DNA of 64,000 bases. It comes from JADKCZ01 sp963786945 (GTDB taxonomy: Bacteria > Myxococcota > Myxococcia > Myxococcales > Anaeromyxobacteraceae). The stretch's first letter is position 1. Each line of letters starts with the position of its first letter. Made by a program: the position numbers and the translations under genes. Where the stretch lies: contig CAWBAO010000003.1 of NCBI GenBank assembly GCA_963786945.1, forward strand, positions 682,001-746,000, read 5' to 3'. The notes under the pieces were generated by a model that did not search any database, was not told the origin of the DNA, and saw nothing but the letters and a program-made list of their open reading frames with translations. Of the stretch, positions 1 to 10,022 are shown piece after piece.

Positions 1-887
<887 letters not shown>

Positions 888-938
888 CCGCGCCGAGAGT
901 CCAGGACCGCGCCCCGCGAGAATGGGGCACGACACCGA

Positions 939-975
939 GGGGCTGGCTCCGAGAGGGGCCGGCCCCGCTTCTTTT
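939..975 (+). terminator. Probable intrinsic terminator of recA
   Basis: A 9-base stem (939-947 GGGGCTGGC pairs with 958-966 GCCGGCCCC through one G-U pair) with a 10-base loop is followed by gcttctttt. It lies 52 bases after the recA stop. Confidence 0.7.
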
Positions 976-1006
976 CCGCGGGGCGGCGCCCTAGAGTGAT
1001 CGGCGC

Positions 1007-2343
1007 GTGCCCGTCGACCTCGCCGCCAGGGACTGGCTCCTCGACCTCGTCGAGGAGGAGCTGGACCGCTTCGATCCGGAGGCCGAGCCGGCCTGGCTCC
1101 CGGCCGAGCTGCTGCGGGCCGCGGCCGACAGGGACCTCGCCCCCGGCGCCCGCATGCTGGTGGCCCGGTCGCTCCGCCACCGCCACCTCGACCCCGGCGA
1201 CGACTCCCCCGAGGCCAGCTTCGTCGAGGAGGTCCGCGGCCACCTCGGCCTGGTGCTCGAGGTGGCGGTGCTGGCCGGCGAGCCGTGGCTGCGCCCGCGC
1301 GGGCGGATCGAGCTGGCCGAGGCGCTGGCCGGGGCCCTCGACGAGCACGACCTCGCCCTGGCGGCCGACGCCACCCGCGGCCACGGCGGGGCGCCCCACG
1401 AGGTCGCGGTGGCGCTGCGCGCGGCCGCCCGCCACCTCCAGGCCCGCTTCTTCCCGCCCGGAGATCCCATCGACGGGCTGCCCCTCCACCCCGGCGCCAG
1501 GGCCTCCTTCCGCCGGCACCTGGCCCGCGTGGTCCTGGGGATCCATCGCACCGGCCGGCTGGAGCCCGAAGCCCTCGACCGCCACCGCGCCTTCGCCCAG
1601 CGGGAGCGGACCTTGCTGGCCGAGGCGCTGGCCGGCCTGCTGGCCGCCGCGGCCCCGCCGCCGGGCGAGCAGATGGCCGTGCTGCGGCGGCGGCAGCTCG
1701 GCCGGCTGGGGCTCACCGGGGCCCGGCTGCGCGACGCCCGCCGGGCGGTGGCCGCCCCCCGCCCCCCGGCGCGCTGGCCCTGGCCGCGCCGCCGCTCATG
1801 CGCCCCTTCCTGCTGGAGCAGCTGCTCCTCGCCCAGCGTCGCGCCGGCCTGCCGGCGGAGGCTGCGGCCGGGTACATCGAGCCCTTCCGCGCCGCGGCCG
1901 GGCTCGACGCCCAGGCGCTGGTGGCGGCCCAGGTCGAGGCGGCGGCCCAGCACGACGACCACCTGGCCTGGTTCCAGGCGATGGCCGGCACCGGCTCGGA
2001 CTGGAGCCAGCTGGCCGCGGCCTGGGAGGAGGCCTCCGATGAGGTGGTGGAGCGGATCAGCGACGCGGTCTCCACCAACTACGAGGCGCTGACCCTGGCG
2101 CTGCGCGAGACCGGCGAGCTGGGCCAGCTGCTGGCGCGGGCGGCGGGCGGCGCCACGCTCACCGCCGAGGAGAAGCGCAAGGTGAAGGAGCAGCTGGTGG
2201 ACCTGGCCAAGGCGGTGCCGGCGCTGGCCATCTTCGCGGCGCCCGGGGGCATGCTGCTCCTGCCGCTGCTGGCGAAGCTGCTGCCCTTCAGCCTGCTGCC
2301 GGGCGCCTGGGATCGGACCCGGGAGCGGCGCCAGCACCGGTAG
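1007..2343 (+). CDS. LETM1-like domain protein, frameshifted
   Basis: The frame opened by GTG 1007 gives a plausible alpha-helical N-terminal part (starts MPVDLAARDWLLDLVEEELD). It loses sense near 1745-1770, after which the frame ending at 2343 continues the same protein (MRPFLLEQLLLAQRRAG). The C-terminal part (LTAEEKRKVKEQL, KAVPALAIFAAPGGMLLLPLL, AKLLPFSLLPGAWD) resembles the membrane-proximal helix and following segment of LETM1 domains, known from mitochondrial cation/proton exchange. The join needs one additional base, most simply in the C-run at 1751-1767. That suggests a homopolymer deletion or a real mutation. The intact product would be about 445 residues. No signal peptide is obvious, and no partner gene is adjacent; fur converges on it from the other side. 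The family call is by motif resemblance only. Confidence 0.6.
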
Positions 2344-2379
2344 GGAGGCGGAGCCCGGGTCGCGGCGCCGGGCTCGGGC

Positions 2380-2916
2380 TCAGCCCTCGCCGCCCGGCTC
2401 GGGCCCCGGCTCGGGCGGGCTCGGCGTGGCGACACCCGGGGGCGGCTCCGCGCCCGGCGGCTCGGCGGCCAGGCAGTCGGGGCAGGTCCCCACCAGCTCG
2501 TGGTAGTGCGACTCGAGCCGGTAGCCGTGCCTGGAGGCCACCTCGCGCTGCAGGATCTCGAAGGCCTCGAACTCGAACTCGACGACGACGCCGCACCGGC
2601 CGCAGAGCAGGTGGTCGTGGTGCTCGCGCCCGAAGGTGGTCTCGTAGCTCTTCGAGTCGGCCACCACGATGGCCGGCTGGAGGATGCCGGCCTCGGCCAG
2701 CAGCGGCAGCGTCCGGTAGACGGTCGCCTTGGAGCCGCGGATCCCGCGCGCCCGCAGGTCGGCGATCAGCTCGTCGATGGGGTAGTGGCCCTCGCGGGCC
2801 ATGGCCGCCTCCACGATGGCGGCGCGCGCCTCGGTGAGCCGCAGGTCCTTCAGGTGGAGGAAGCGCTCGAACCGATCGAGCGCGGCCTTCATCTTCTCCT
2901 TGTCGACTGGCTCCAT
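2380..2916 (-). CDS. Fur-family metal-dependent repressor
   Basis: Winged-helix repressor of the Fur/Zur/PerR family, 178 residues. The N-terminal DNA-binding half has the usual LTEARAAIVEAAMA and GSKATVYRTLPLLAEAGI segments. The metal-binding region HHDHLLCGRCG and a second pair CPDC supply the histidines and the four structural-zinc cysteines. The C-terminus carries a proline/glutamate-rich tail longer than usual. ATG 2916 is chosen over an upstream GTG at 2931 because AAGG sits just ahead of it. It is convergent with the LETM1-like gene and divergent from dacB. Which metal or signal it senses (iron, zinc or peroxide) cannot be told from the sequence. Confidence 0.9.
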   Translation of the reverse strand: MEPVDKEKMKAALDRFERFLHLKDLRLTEARAAIVEAAMAREGHYPIDELIADLRARGIRGSKATVYRTLPLLAEAGILQPAIVVADSKSYETTFGREHHDHLLCGRCGVVVEFEFEAFEILQREVASRHGYRLESHYHELVGTCPDCLAAEPPGAEPPPGVATPSPPEPGPEPGGEG

Positions 2917-3069
2917 GCGACCTTGTCTCACGTCGGTGGACGGTACCGGGCCGGCCGGGTCGAGTCAACGGCAGGGCGCGCCCACCGTGCCCGCCCCGGC
3001 CGGCGCGCCGCCTCCCTTCCTCCCCGTCCCTTGTCCGGAACCGGCCAGCGGCGCTACACCGGAGCCACC

Positions 3070-5139
3070 GTGCGCCGCCGTCTCGTCCCTGCCGCCCTCC
3101 TCATGGCCCTCGCGCTCCCCGCCCGGGGGGCGCCGTCCCCCGCCCCCGGCGGCCCGCCCCCGGCCGCGCTGCGCGAGGCCATCGACGCGGTGGTGGAGCG
3201 GTCGGCGCTGGCCGGGGCCCGTGTCGGCATCTGCGTGGTCTCGCTCGACACCGGCGCCACGCTCTACGCCCGCGACGCCGACACCCTCCTCAACCCGGCC
3301 TCGAACGTGAAGCTCTTCACCGTGGCGGCGGCGCTGGCCCGGCTCGGGCCCGAGTTCCGGTTCGAGACCGAGGCCTGGCTCGACGCCGCCGGGCTGAACG
3401 GCGGGGCGCCCCGCGCCCTCTACCTGCGCGGCAAGGGGGACCCCACGCTCACCACCGAGCGGCTCTGGGCGCTGGCCGGCGACCTGCAGCACCTCGGCCT
3501 GAGGCGGGTGGGCGATCTGGTGCTCGACGAGGGGTGGTTCGACGCCGATCGGATGGGCGCCGGGTTCGACCAGGAGGCCGGCGACAAGTCCTACCTGGCG
3601 CCGACCGGCGCCCTCTCGCTCAACTTCAACACCGTCGCGGTCCACGTGGCGCCGGGCGACCGGCCGGGCCTGCCCGGGCGGGTCGAGCTGGAGCCCGACT
3701 CCTCCTTCTTCGAGATCGGCAACCAGACGCAGACGGTCGGTGCCCGGGCGGCCCGGCGGATCAGCGTCTCCTCGGCGCCGGGCGCGGGCGGGCGACAGCG
3801 GGTGGTGGTGGCGGGCCGGCTCCCGGCCGGCGGCCGCCCGGCGGTCTCCTGGCGGAAGATCGACGACCCGGCGCAGTACCTCGGCCAGACGCTGCGGCGG
3901 CTGCTCGAGCTGCGCGGGGTCAAGGTGACCGGGAAGGTGCGGCCCGGGGCCGTGCCGCCCGGGGCGCAGCTCTTCCTGGTCGCCGAGTCGGAGCCCCTCG
4001 CCGACGTGGTGCGCACGCTCGACAAGAGCAGCAACAACTTCATCGCCGAGCAGCTCCTCAAGGCGCTCGGGGCGGCGACGGCCGGGCCGCCCGGGAGCTG
4101 GGCCTCGGGGCTGGCGGCGGTGGAGGGGTTCCTCGCCTCGCTGGGCGTGCCGCGCGGCAGCTACGTGATGAAGAACGGCTCGGGGCTCAACGACGCCAAC
4201 CGCTTCAGCGCCCGGCAGACGGCGCGGCTGCTGGCCGAGCTCTGGCGCCGCTTCCCGCTGGCGCCGGAGTTCGTCGCCTCGCTGCCGGTGGCGGGCAAGG
4301 ACGGCACCATCCGCTGGCGGCTGGAGGGGCCGGAGACGGCCGGGCGGGTGCGGGCCAAGACCGGGTCGCTGGACGGGGTCAACTCGCTGTCCGGCTACGC
4401 CGAGACCGCGGAGGGGGAGCGGCTGGCCTTCTCGATCCTGGTCAACGACGCGCCGGGCAAGGCGGCGGCGGTGCTGCCGGCCATCGACGCGGTGGCGGCC
4501 ACGCTGGTCGGCCGTGGCGGGGCCCGGGCCGACGCCGCGCGGGCGGCCTCGCCCACCGCGGCGCCCGGCGCCCCGGCCGAGGCGACCTCCCCGGAGGCCC
4601 TCGACGCGGCGGTGGTCACCTACCTCGCCATGGGCCGGACCCGGGATCCGCGCAACGTCCCCTTCCTGCGCACCGCGCTCCGGGCCGAGACCGCGCCGGC
4701 CCTGCGGCTGGCGGTGGCCGAGGCGCTCTACCGCTCGGATCCGGACGCCGGCGCCACCCGGCGCGCCCTCCTCGAGGCCACCGCCCCGCCGCTCCCGGCG
4801 CCGCCGCTGGAGCGGCTCCTCGGGCTGGCGCCGGCCGGCGACCCGCCGCCGGTGGTGGCGGCGCTCGGCGACCTGGCGGGCGAGGGGCAGGCCGACGCCA
4901 TCGCCCGGCTGCTGGCGCTGGCCGCCGCCGGGCCGTCCCCGCCCCTGCGCGCCGCCCTCGCCGCCGTGCTGGGCGAGGTGGCCGACGCCGCCCCCACCGA
5001 GCTGCGCCTGGCGCTGCTGGCCGCGGCGCCGCCGGTGCGCGAGGCCTCGGCGGCCCTGCTGGGCGACCGGCTGCCGCCCGCCCCGCCGGCCGGCCAGCCC
5101 GCCACCATCGGCCCGGCCGCTGTCAGACCCGACCGCTAG
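3070..5139 (+). CDS. dacB: D-Ala-D-Ala carboxypeptidase/endopeptidase (PBP4 type) with HEAT-like tail
   Basis: Periplasmic class C penicillin-binding protein that trims peptidoglycan stem peptides. GTG 3070 is preceded by GGAG and begins a signal peptide (RRRLVPAALLMALALPARG). All three active-site motifs are present: SNVK (residues 78-81, catalytic Ser78), SNN (321-323) and KTG (430-432), with the large insert between the first two that is typical of PBP4. The S13 peptidase domain ends near residue 480. The protein then runs on for about 180 residues of alanine/leucine-rich helical pairs (about 508-670) that look like HEAT repeats, which ordinary DacB lacks. It ends 59 bases before ssb. Identity of the catalytic part is firm; the tail is an inference from periodic helices. 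Confidence 0.92.
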   Translation: MRRRLVPAALLMALALPARGAPSPAPGGPPPAALREAIDAVVERSALAGARVGICVVSLDTGATLYARDADTLLNPASNVKLFTVAAALARLGPEFRFETEAWLDAAGLNGGAPRALYLRGKGDPTLTTERLWALAGDLQHLGLRRVGDLVLDEGWFDADRMGAGFDQEAGDKSYLAPTGALSLNFNTVAVHVAPGDRPGLPGRVELEPDSSFFEIGNQTQTVGARAARRISVSSAPGAGGRQRVVVAGRLPAGGRPAVSWRKIDDPAQYLGQTLRRLLELRGVKVTGKVRPGAVPPGAQLFLVAESEPLADVVRTLDKSSNNFIAEQLLKALGAATAGPPGSWASGLAAVEGFLASLGVPRGSYVMKNGSGLNDANRFSARQTARLLAELWRRFPLAPEFVASLPVAGKDGTIRWRLEGPETAGRVRAKTGSLDGVNSLSGYAETAEGERLAFSILVNDAPGKAAAVLPAIDAVAATLVGRGGARADAARAASPTAAPGAPAEATSPEALDAAVVTYLAMGRTRDPRNVPFLRTALRAETAPALRLAVAEALYRSDPDAGATRRALLEATAPPLPAPPLERLLGLAPAGDPPPVVAALGDLAGEGQADAIARLLALAAAGPSPPLRAALAAVLGEVADAAPTELRLALLAAAPPVREASAALLGDRLPPAPPAGQPATIGPAAVRPDR

Positions 5140-5198
5140 GTTCCGGACCTCACGACGCCGGCGGCTCACGCCGGCCACGCACTCGAAAGGTCACACCC

Positions 5199-5663
5199 AT
5201 GGTCAACAAGGTCATCCTGGTCGGCAACCTCGGCAAGGACCCCGAGGTCCGCTACACCTCCGGCGGCCAGGCGGTCGCCAACCTCCGCATCGCCACCTCC
5301 CGCTCCTGGACCGACAAGCAGTCGGGCCAGAAGAAGGAGGAGACCGAGTGGCATGACGTCGAGGTGTGGGGCAAGCAGGCCGAGCAGTGCGGCGAGTTCC
5401 TGGCCAAGGGTCGGCAGGTCTACGTCGAGGGGCGGCTCAAGACCGACTCCTGGGACGACAAGCAGACCAACCAGAAGCGCTTCCGCGTCAAGGTGGTGGC
5501 CGACACGGTCCGCTTCCTCGGCGGTGGCGGCGGCGCGGGACGCGGCGCCGGCGGCGGGCGGCCCCCGCAGGGCGGCCCCGACGACCAGGGCGGCCCGCCG
5601 CCCGGGTTCGACGACGGCGGCAGCGGCGGCGCCGGCGGCGGCCACGAGGACATCCCCTTCTAG
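5199..5663 (+). CDS. ssb: Single-stranded DNA-binding protein
   Basis: 154-residue SSB that coats single-stranded DNA in replication and repair. It has an N-terminal OB fold (MVNKVILVGNLGKDPEVRY ... WHDVEVWGKQAEQ ... VYVEGRLKT ... RFLGGG, about residues 1-107), a glycine/proline-rich flexible linker, and the conserved acidic tip ending HEDIPF that recruits partner proteins. ATG 5199 is preceded by GAAAGG. It is a standard bacterial SSB with nothing missing. Confidence 0.97.
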   Translation: MVNKVILVGNLGKDPEVRYTSGGQAVANLRIATSRSWTDKQSGQKKEETEWHDVEVWGKQAEQCGEFLAKGRQVYVEGRLKTDSWDDKQTNQKRFRVKVVADTVRFLGGGGGAGRGAGGGRPPQGGPDDQGGPPPGFDDGGSGGAGGGHEDIPF

Positions 5664-5693
5664 GCGCTGGATCGGTCCCGAGGCCCCGACGCC

Positions 5694-6044
5694 ATGAAGC
5701 CGCTGGTGGTGGTGGTCCGCGACCTGGTCTTCCGCTCCAAGATCCACGCGGCGGCCGAGCGCCAGGGCGTCGCCCTGCGGCTCGCCCCGCGCGGCTCGAC
5801 GCTGGCCGAGGCCATCGCCGGGATCGAGCACCCCACCGTGCTGGCCGACCTCGGCGAGCCGGGGCTGCTCGAGCAGGTCCGCGCCGCCAAGGCGACCGGC
5901 CCGGTCCGCGTCATCGGCTACCTGGGCCACCTGCAGGAGGCGCTCATGGCCGAGGCGCGCGCGGCCGGCGTGGACGAGGTGCTCACTCGCGGCCAGTTCG
6001 TGGGCCGCCTCGACTCGCTGCTCCACGGCGGGGAGGTGAACTGA
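5694..6044 (+). CDS. Small response-regulator-like protein, function unknown
   Basis: 116 residues beginning MKPLVVVVRDLVFRSKI. The alternating hydrophobic strands and amphipathic helices (strand 1 PLVVVVRD, later VRVIGYLGHLQEALMAEARAAGVDEVLTRGQF) resemble the alpha/beta plan of a receiver domain. No convincing phospho-acceptor aspartate and lysine pair is evident, so it may be a pseudo-receiver. Its TGA shares one base with the ATG of the glutaredoxin gene, so the two are probably translated together. No specific function can be claimed. Confidence 0.6.
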   Translation: MKPLVVVVRDLVFRSKIHAAAERQGVALRLAPRGSTLAEAIAGIEHPTVLADLGEPGLLEQVRAAKATGPVRVIGYLGHLQEALMAEARAAGVDEVLTRGQFVGRLDSLLHGGEVN

Positions 6045-6310
6045 TGGCGGCGCCCCGGATCACCGTCTACACCACGGCCTCCTGCCCGTACTGCCTCCGG
6101 GCCAAGGCGCTGCTCTCGAGGAAGGGCGTGGCCTTCGAGGAGATCTCCGTGGAGGGCGACGAGGCGCTGCGCGCCTGGCTGGTCGAGCGCTCCGGGCAGC
6201 GCACCGTGCCCCAGGTCTTCGCCGGCGAGCGCTCGCTGGGCGGCTTCAGCGACCTCGACGCCCTCGACCGCGCGGGGAAGCTCGACCCCATCCTGCGCGG
6301 CGAGGCCTGA
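6044..6310 (+). CDS. grxC: Glutaredoxin (GrxC type)
   Basis: 88-residue cytoplasmic thiol-disulfide oxidoreductase. It has the dithiol active site CPYC at residues 14-17 within ITVYTTASCPYCLRAK. It also has the cis-proline motif TVPQVF and the GGFSDLDAL segment that bind glutathione. The start overlaps the stop of the preceding small gene (TGATG), pointing to translational coupling. Length and motifs are those of class I glutaredoxins. Confidence 0.93.
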   Translation: MAAPRITVYTTASCPYCLRAKALLSRKGVAFEEISVEGDEALRAWLVERSGQRTVPQVFAGERSLGGFSDLDALDRAGKLDPILRGEA

Positions 6311-6330
6311 GCGCCGCGGCGGAGGACCTG

Positions 6331-6738
6331 ATGGCCTGCTGGCTGGTGAAGACCGAGCCGTCCGCCTACGCCTTCGGCGATCTCGTCGCCGAGCGCCGCA
6401 CCGCCTGGACGGGCGTGAAGAACCCGCAGGCCCAGCTCCACCTGCGGGCCATGCGCACCGGCGACCGGGTCGCCGTCTACCACACCGGCGCCGAGAAGGC
6501 GGTGGTGGGGACCGCGGTGGTGGCAGGTGCGCCCTTCCCCGACCCGACCGACCGGGACGGGAAGCGGGTGGCCGTGCCGCTGGCGGCGGGGCGCCCGCTG
6601 GCGGCGCCGGTGACCCTGGCCGCCCTGCGCTCGGAGCCGGCCTTCGCCGGCTCGCCGCTCCTCCTGCAGGGGCGACTCTCGGTGCTGCCGCTCTCCGCGG
6701 CGCAGTGGCGGCGCATCGAGGTTCTGGGGCGGCGCTGA
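6331..6738 (+). CDS. EVE-domain protein
   Basis: 135-residue protein consisting of one EVE domain (PUA-like fold, thought to read modified bases in nucleic acid). Typical features are the start ACWLVKTEPSAYAFGDL, the segment WTGVKNPQAQLHLRAMRTGDRVAVYHTG and AVVGTAVV. ATG 6331 has a strong GGAGG eight bases ahead. It follows grxC by 20 bases and is probably cotranscribed with it. The target of the domain is unknown. Confidence 0.9.
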   Translation: MACWLVKTEPSAYAFGDLVAERRTAWTGVKNPQAQLHLRAMRTGDRVAVYHTGAEKAVVGTAVVAGAPFPDPTDRDGKRVAVPLAAGRPLAAPVTLAALRSEPAFAGSPLLLQGRLSVLPLSAAQWRRIEVLGRR

Positions 6739-6764
6739 TCCGCGTGATAGCCTCGGGCCCGCCC

Positions 6765-9089
6765 GTGGCCCCGTCCCTCATCGAGAAGTACGAGCAGATC
6801 CTCGCGGCCGACCCGCGCTCGCTCATCTTCGTCGAGCTGGCCCGCGCCCTGCTCGACCGCGGCGACCCGCGCCGCGCCATGGAGGTCTGCCGCGCCGGGC
6901 TGGAGCACCACCCGGGCTCGATCCTGGGGCGGATCACCTGGGGGCGGGCCCTGCTCGAGGCCGGCGACCTGCCCGGCGCCCAGGGCCAGTTCGACGCCGC
7001 CATCGGCATCGACCCGGGCACGCCCTACGCCCACAACCTGGTGGGCGACGCGCTGGTGGCGGCCGGGCACTTCCGCGAGGCGCTGCCGGTCCTGGCGCGC
7101 GCGGCCGAGCTGCAGCCGGGTGACGCCCGGGCACGGGCCCGGCTGGAGGAGGCCCGACGCCGCGCCGGCGGCACCGCGGCCGCCATCCCGGTGGCCGCGC
7201 CGCCCGGTGATCACTCCGCCTCGCCACCGTCCCCCGCGCTTCCCCACCCCGCCGGGGAGGCGCCCACCGACGAGCTGACGCTCCGGGTTGCCGTCGAAGA
7301 GCCGCCGGCCGGGCCGGAGCGACAGGCTGCACCACCGCTGCCGCCTCCCGTCCCCACCTCCCGGCCGGGTGGGCGGCCCGCGCCGAGCACGCTGCTCGGC
7401 ATCCTCCCGGCGGGCGAGGCCGAACCTGCCCGGGCCCCGGCCACCACGCCGGTCCCCGACGCGGCCGAGGCCTCGCGCCTGGCCTCGGACTACGAGCGGA
7501 CCCTGCGCGAGAAGGCGGCCCACGCCGAGGCCCAGGCCGCGGCCCCGTCGAGGCGCGGCCGGGTGATCGCGCTGGTCGCCCTGGCCGCGGTGCTGGCCGG
7601 CGCCGCCGGCACCTTCGCCTGGTTCCGGGCCCAGGCCCGGGCCGAGGAGCTGGAGCGGACCCTCAAGGTGGCCCGCGTCGGGCTGGCTCGCGACACCCGG
7701 GGGGCGCTCGCCAAGGCGGCCGAGGTGCTGGCCCGGGCCCGTGAAGGCTCGCCCCGCGACCCGCGGCTCCTCTCGCTGGTGGCGCAGGTCAACGCGGTGC
7801 TGGGCGCGGACCACGGCGACGCCGCGGCGCGGGCCCTGGCGGGCGAGCTGACCGACCCGGCCGTGGCCGGCGACGGGGCGCTGGCGGCGCGCTGGCTGCT
7901 GGCCTCCACCGCCGGCGAGAAGGCCGAGGCGGCCAGGTCGCTGGTCTCCACCCCGGCCGGCACCGCCCCGGAACCCCTCCTCCACCGGCTGGCCGGCCAG
8001 ATCCTGGTCTCGCGCGGGGAGCTCGACTCCGGCCGGGCCCGGCTGGAGAAGGCGGCCGGGACCACGCCCCCCGATCTCGCCGCCCTGGCCCTGCTCGGCG
8101 ACTCCTGGCTCCGGGCCGACGATCCCGAGCGGGCCCTGGCCTTCTTCGAGGCGGCCATCGGCGCCCACCCCACCCACCCGCGCTCGGTGATGGGCGCCGC
8201 CGAGGCCCGGCTGGCGCTGTCGCGCCCGCTCGACGGCTCGCTCAGGGAGCTGGCGGCGGTCGAGGCCGACCCGGCCAGCCCGCCGCCGGTCGGCGAGAAG
8301 CTCCGCTTCGAGCTGGTCTACGCCCGGGTGCTGGCCGCCACCGGGGACCTGGACGGGGCGGTGCGCCGGCTCACGCTGGCGGCCGGCGCCCTCGGCGACT
8401 CCTCCAGGCTGGAGGCCATCCGCGCCGGCCTGCTGCTGGAGGCCCGCCGCTGGGACCAGGCCGAGGCTGCGGCCGCCAGGGCGGTCCGGCTGGAGCCGGC
8501 GGCGGCCGAGCACCGCGTGCTGCTGGCCCGGGCCCGCAACGGCGCCCACCGCTTCGGCGCCGCGCTGCAGGCGCTCGAGCGGCAGGACGGCAGGCCGGTC
8601 TGGCTGCAGCGCGGCATCGCGCTCCACGGCCTGGGGAAGCAGGCGCAGGCCCGCGCCGCGCTGGAGAAGACCATCCGCGACGGCAAGATGCCCGCCGACG
8701 CGGCCATCTGGTACGCGCGCGCCGACGTCGCCCTCGGCCACGCCGACCGGGCGGTGGCGCTGCTCGAGAAGCTGGCCGGGGCGCCGGGGGCCGGAGCCCT
8801 GTCCAGCGCCACGCTGGGGGAGGCGCTGCTGGCGGCGCGGCGGCCGGCCGAGGCCGCGGCCGCCTGCCGGGTGGCCATCGACCGCGACGCCCGGGCGCCG
8901 GAGGGGCACCGCTGCCTCGGCCAGGTGCTGCTCTCGGGCGGCCGCGCCGCCGAGGCCGTCGCGCCGCTGACGCAGGCGGTGGCGCTCGACCCGGCCGACC
9001 CCGAGGCCAGGAAGCTGCTGGCTGCGGCCCGGGCGCCGCCACCCCGGGCCCCCGCGAAGAAGGGCGCGCCGAAGCGGGCCAGGACCTAG
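6765..9089 (+). CDS. TPR-repeat protein with one membrane segment
   Basis: About 774 residues. The N-terminal cytoplasmic part (about 1-150) has TPR helices (SLIFVELARALLDRGDPRRAMEVC, AHNLVGDALVAAGHFREAL). A proline-rich linker follows, then a single transmembrane helix near residue 270 (VIALVALAAVLAGAAGTFAWF), and then a long series of degenerate TPRs to the C-terminus. The tail is basic (KKGAPKRART). The layout, a bitopic protein with TPRs on both sides, suggests a scaffold or assembly factor, but no specific job can be named. GTG 6765 is used as the start; GTG 6744 is an alternative, and neither has a clear ribosome site. Confidence 0.8.
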   Translation: MAPSLIEKYEQILAADPRSLIFVELARALLDRGDPRRAMEVCRAGLEHHPGSILGRITWGRALLEAGDLPGAQGQFDAAIGIDPGTPYAHNLVGDALVAAGHFREALPVLARAAELQPGDARARARLEEARRRAGGTAAAIPVAAPPGDHSASPPSPALPHPAGEAPTDELTLRVAVEEPPAGPERQAAPPLPPPVPTSRPGGRPAPSTLLGILPAGEAEPARAPATTPVPDAAEASRLASDYERTLREKAAHAEAQAAAPSRRGRVIALVALAAVLAGAAGTFAWFRAQARAEELERTLKVARVGLARDTRGALAKAAEVLARAREGSPRDPRLLSLVAQVNAVLGADHGDAAARALAGELTDPAVAGDGALAARWLLASTAGEKAEAARSLVSTPAGTAPEPLLHRLAGQILVSRGELDSGRARLEKAAGTTPPDLAALALLGDSWLRADDPERALAFFEAAIGAHPTHPRSVMGAAEARLALSRPLDGSLRELAAVEADPASPPPVGEKLRFELVYARVLAATGDLDGAVRRLTLAAGALGDSSRLEAIRAGLLLEARRWDQAEAAAARAVRLEPAAAEHRVLLARARNGAHRFGAALQALERQDGRPVWLQRGIALHGLGKQAQARAALEKTIRDGKMPADAAIWYARADVALGHADRAVALLEKLAGAPGAGALSSATLGEALLAARRPAEAAAACRVAIDRDARAPEGHRCLGQVLLSGGRAAEAVAPLTQAVALDPADPEARKLLAAARAPPPRAPAKKGAPKRART

Positions 9090-9113
9090 CGCCCCCACGG
9101 TCCCGACCGGTCG

Positions 9114-9785
9114 TCAGCGCCGCCAGCGCCCCGCCTCGACGAAGGAGTAGTAGCCGCCCGCCGCCACGATGACGTGGTCGCGCGCCAGCACCCCCACCAG
9201 CTCGGCGGCGGCCCGCAGCCGCTCGGTCAGGTCGAGGTCCTCGGGCGACGGGGCCGGGTCGCCGCTCGGGTGGTTGTGGGCGAAGACCACCGAGTGCGCT
9301 CCTTCCCGCACCGCCGGACGGAGGGCTTCGCGCGGCGAGACCGGGCACTGCGACAGCGACCCTTCCGCCACCTGCACGGTCCGCTGCAGCCTCCCGCGCA
9401 CGTCGAGCAGCACCACGTGGAACCCCTCGCGCTCGGCGTGGGCGGCGTGGCGCAGCAGCTCGTGGACGCGGCGCGGGTCGAGGCAGCGCTCGCCGCGCCG
9501 GGGCGGTGACCAGCCCCCGCGGCGCCCCAGCTCGAAGGCGGCGGCCACCGCGGCGGCCCGGGAGGCGCCGACGCCGGGGCAGGCGGCGATGGCGTCGGGC
9601 GGCGCCCAGCTGAGCTCGTGGAGCGGCACCGCCTCGAGGAGCCGGAGCGCGGTGGTGCCGGCCGGGTGCCGCCCGGCACCCAGCACCAGCGCCAGCAGCT
9701 CGGCGTCGGAGAGCGGCCGCGGCCCCTCGGCCAGCAGCCGCTCGCGCGGCAGGCCGGCTGGGGGCGCGGATGGGATGGCGGTCAT
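9114..9785 (-). CDS. radC: RadC-family JAMM protein
   Basis: 223 residues. A helix-hairpin-helix-like N-terminus (RERLLAEGPRPLSDAELLALVLG ... GVGASRA) is followed by the RadC/JAB metalloprotease-like domain. It shows the signature HNHPSGDPAPSPEDLDLT (metal-binding H170, H172 and D176). RadC proteins were long listed as DNA-repair genes, but their true role is unsettled. ATG 9785 gives the usual family length; the open frame extends farther upstream without family features. It is convergent with the TPR gene, 24 bases away. Confidence 0.9.
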   Translation of the reverse strand: MTAIPSAPPAGLPRERLLAEGPRPLSDAELLALVLGAGRHPAGTTALRLLEAVPLHELSWAPPDAIAACPGVGASRAAAVAAAFELGRRGGWSPPRRGERCLDPRRVHELLRHAAHAEREGFHVVLLDVRGRLQRTVQVAEGSLSQCPVSPREALRPAVREGAHSVVFAHNHPSGDPAPSPEDLDLTERLRAAAELVGVLARDHVIVAAGGYYSFVEAGRWRR

Positions 9786-9962
9786 CGCGGCCAGCGGAGC
9801 AACGGGCGTGCCGAGCGGCCCCGGGCGCGCCACGGCGCGCCAACCCGCGCCCGCGGCGGCCTCCGGTCCACGCGGCGGCGGCCCCCGAGGTGCCACGCCT
9901 CGCCTCCCGGTCCGCGAGGCGTCCGGAAGGCCGCAGCGCGTCCCTCGCGCCTGGAACGACAC

Positions 9963-9996
9963 GGCCCGGTCCACCGGGTTCACCGGTGGCCGGGCC
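9963..9996 (-). terminator. Strong hairpin downstream of yceI
   Basis: GGCCCGG (9963-9969) pairs with CCGGGCC (9990-9996). Directly inside it CCACCGG (9971-9977) pairs with CCGGTGG (9983-9989), leaving a 5-base loop and one bulged T. It lies 27 bases beyond the yceI stop. No long T run follows on the minus strand, so it could be a stabilising hairpin and not a true terminator. Confidence 0.55.
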
Positions 9997-10022
9997 GCCT
10001 GGTCGGCTCGATCGGGCCTCGG

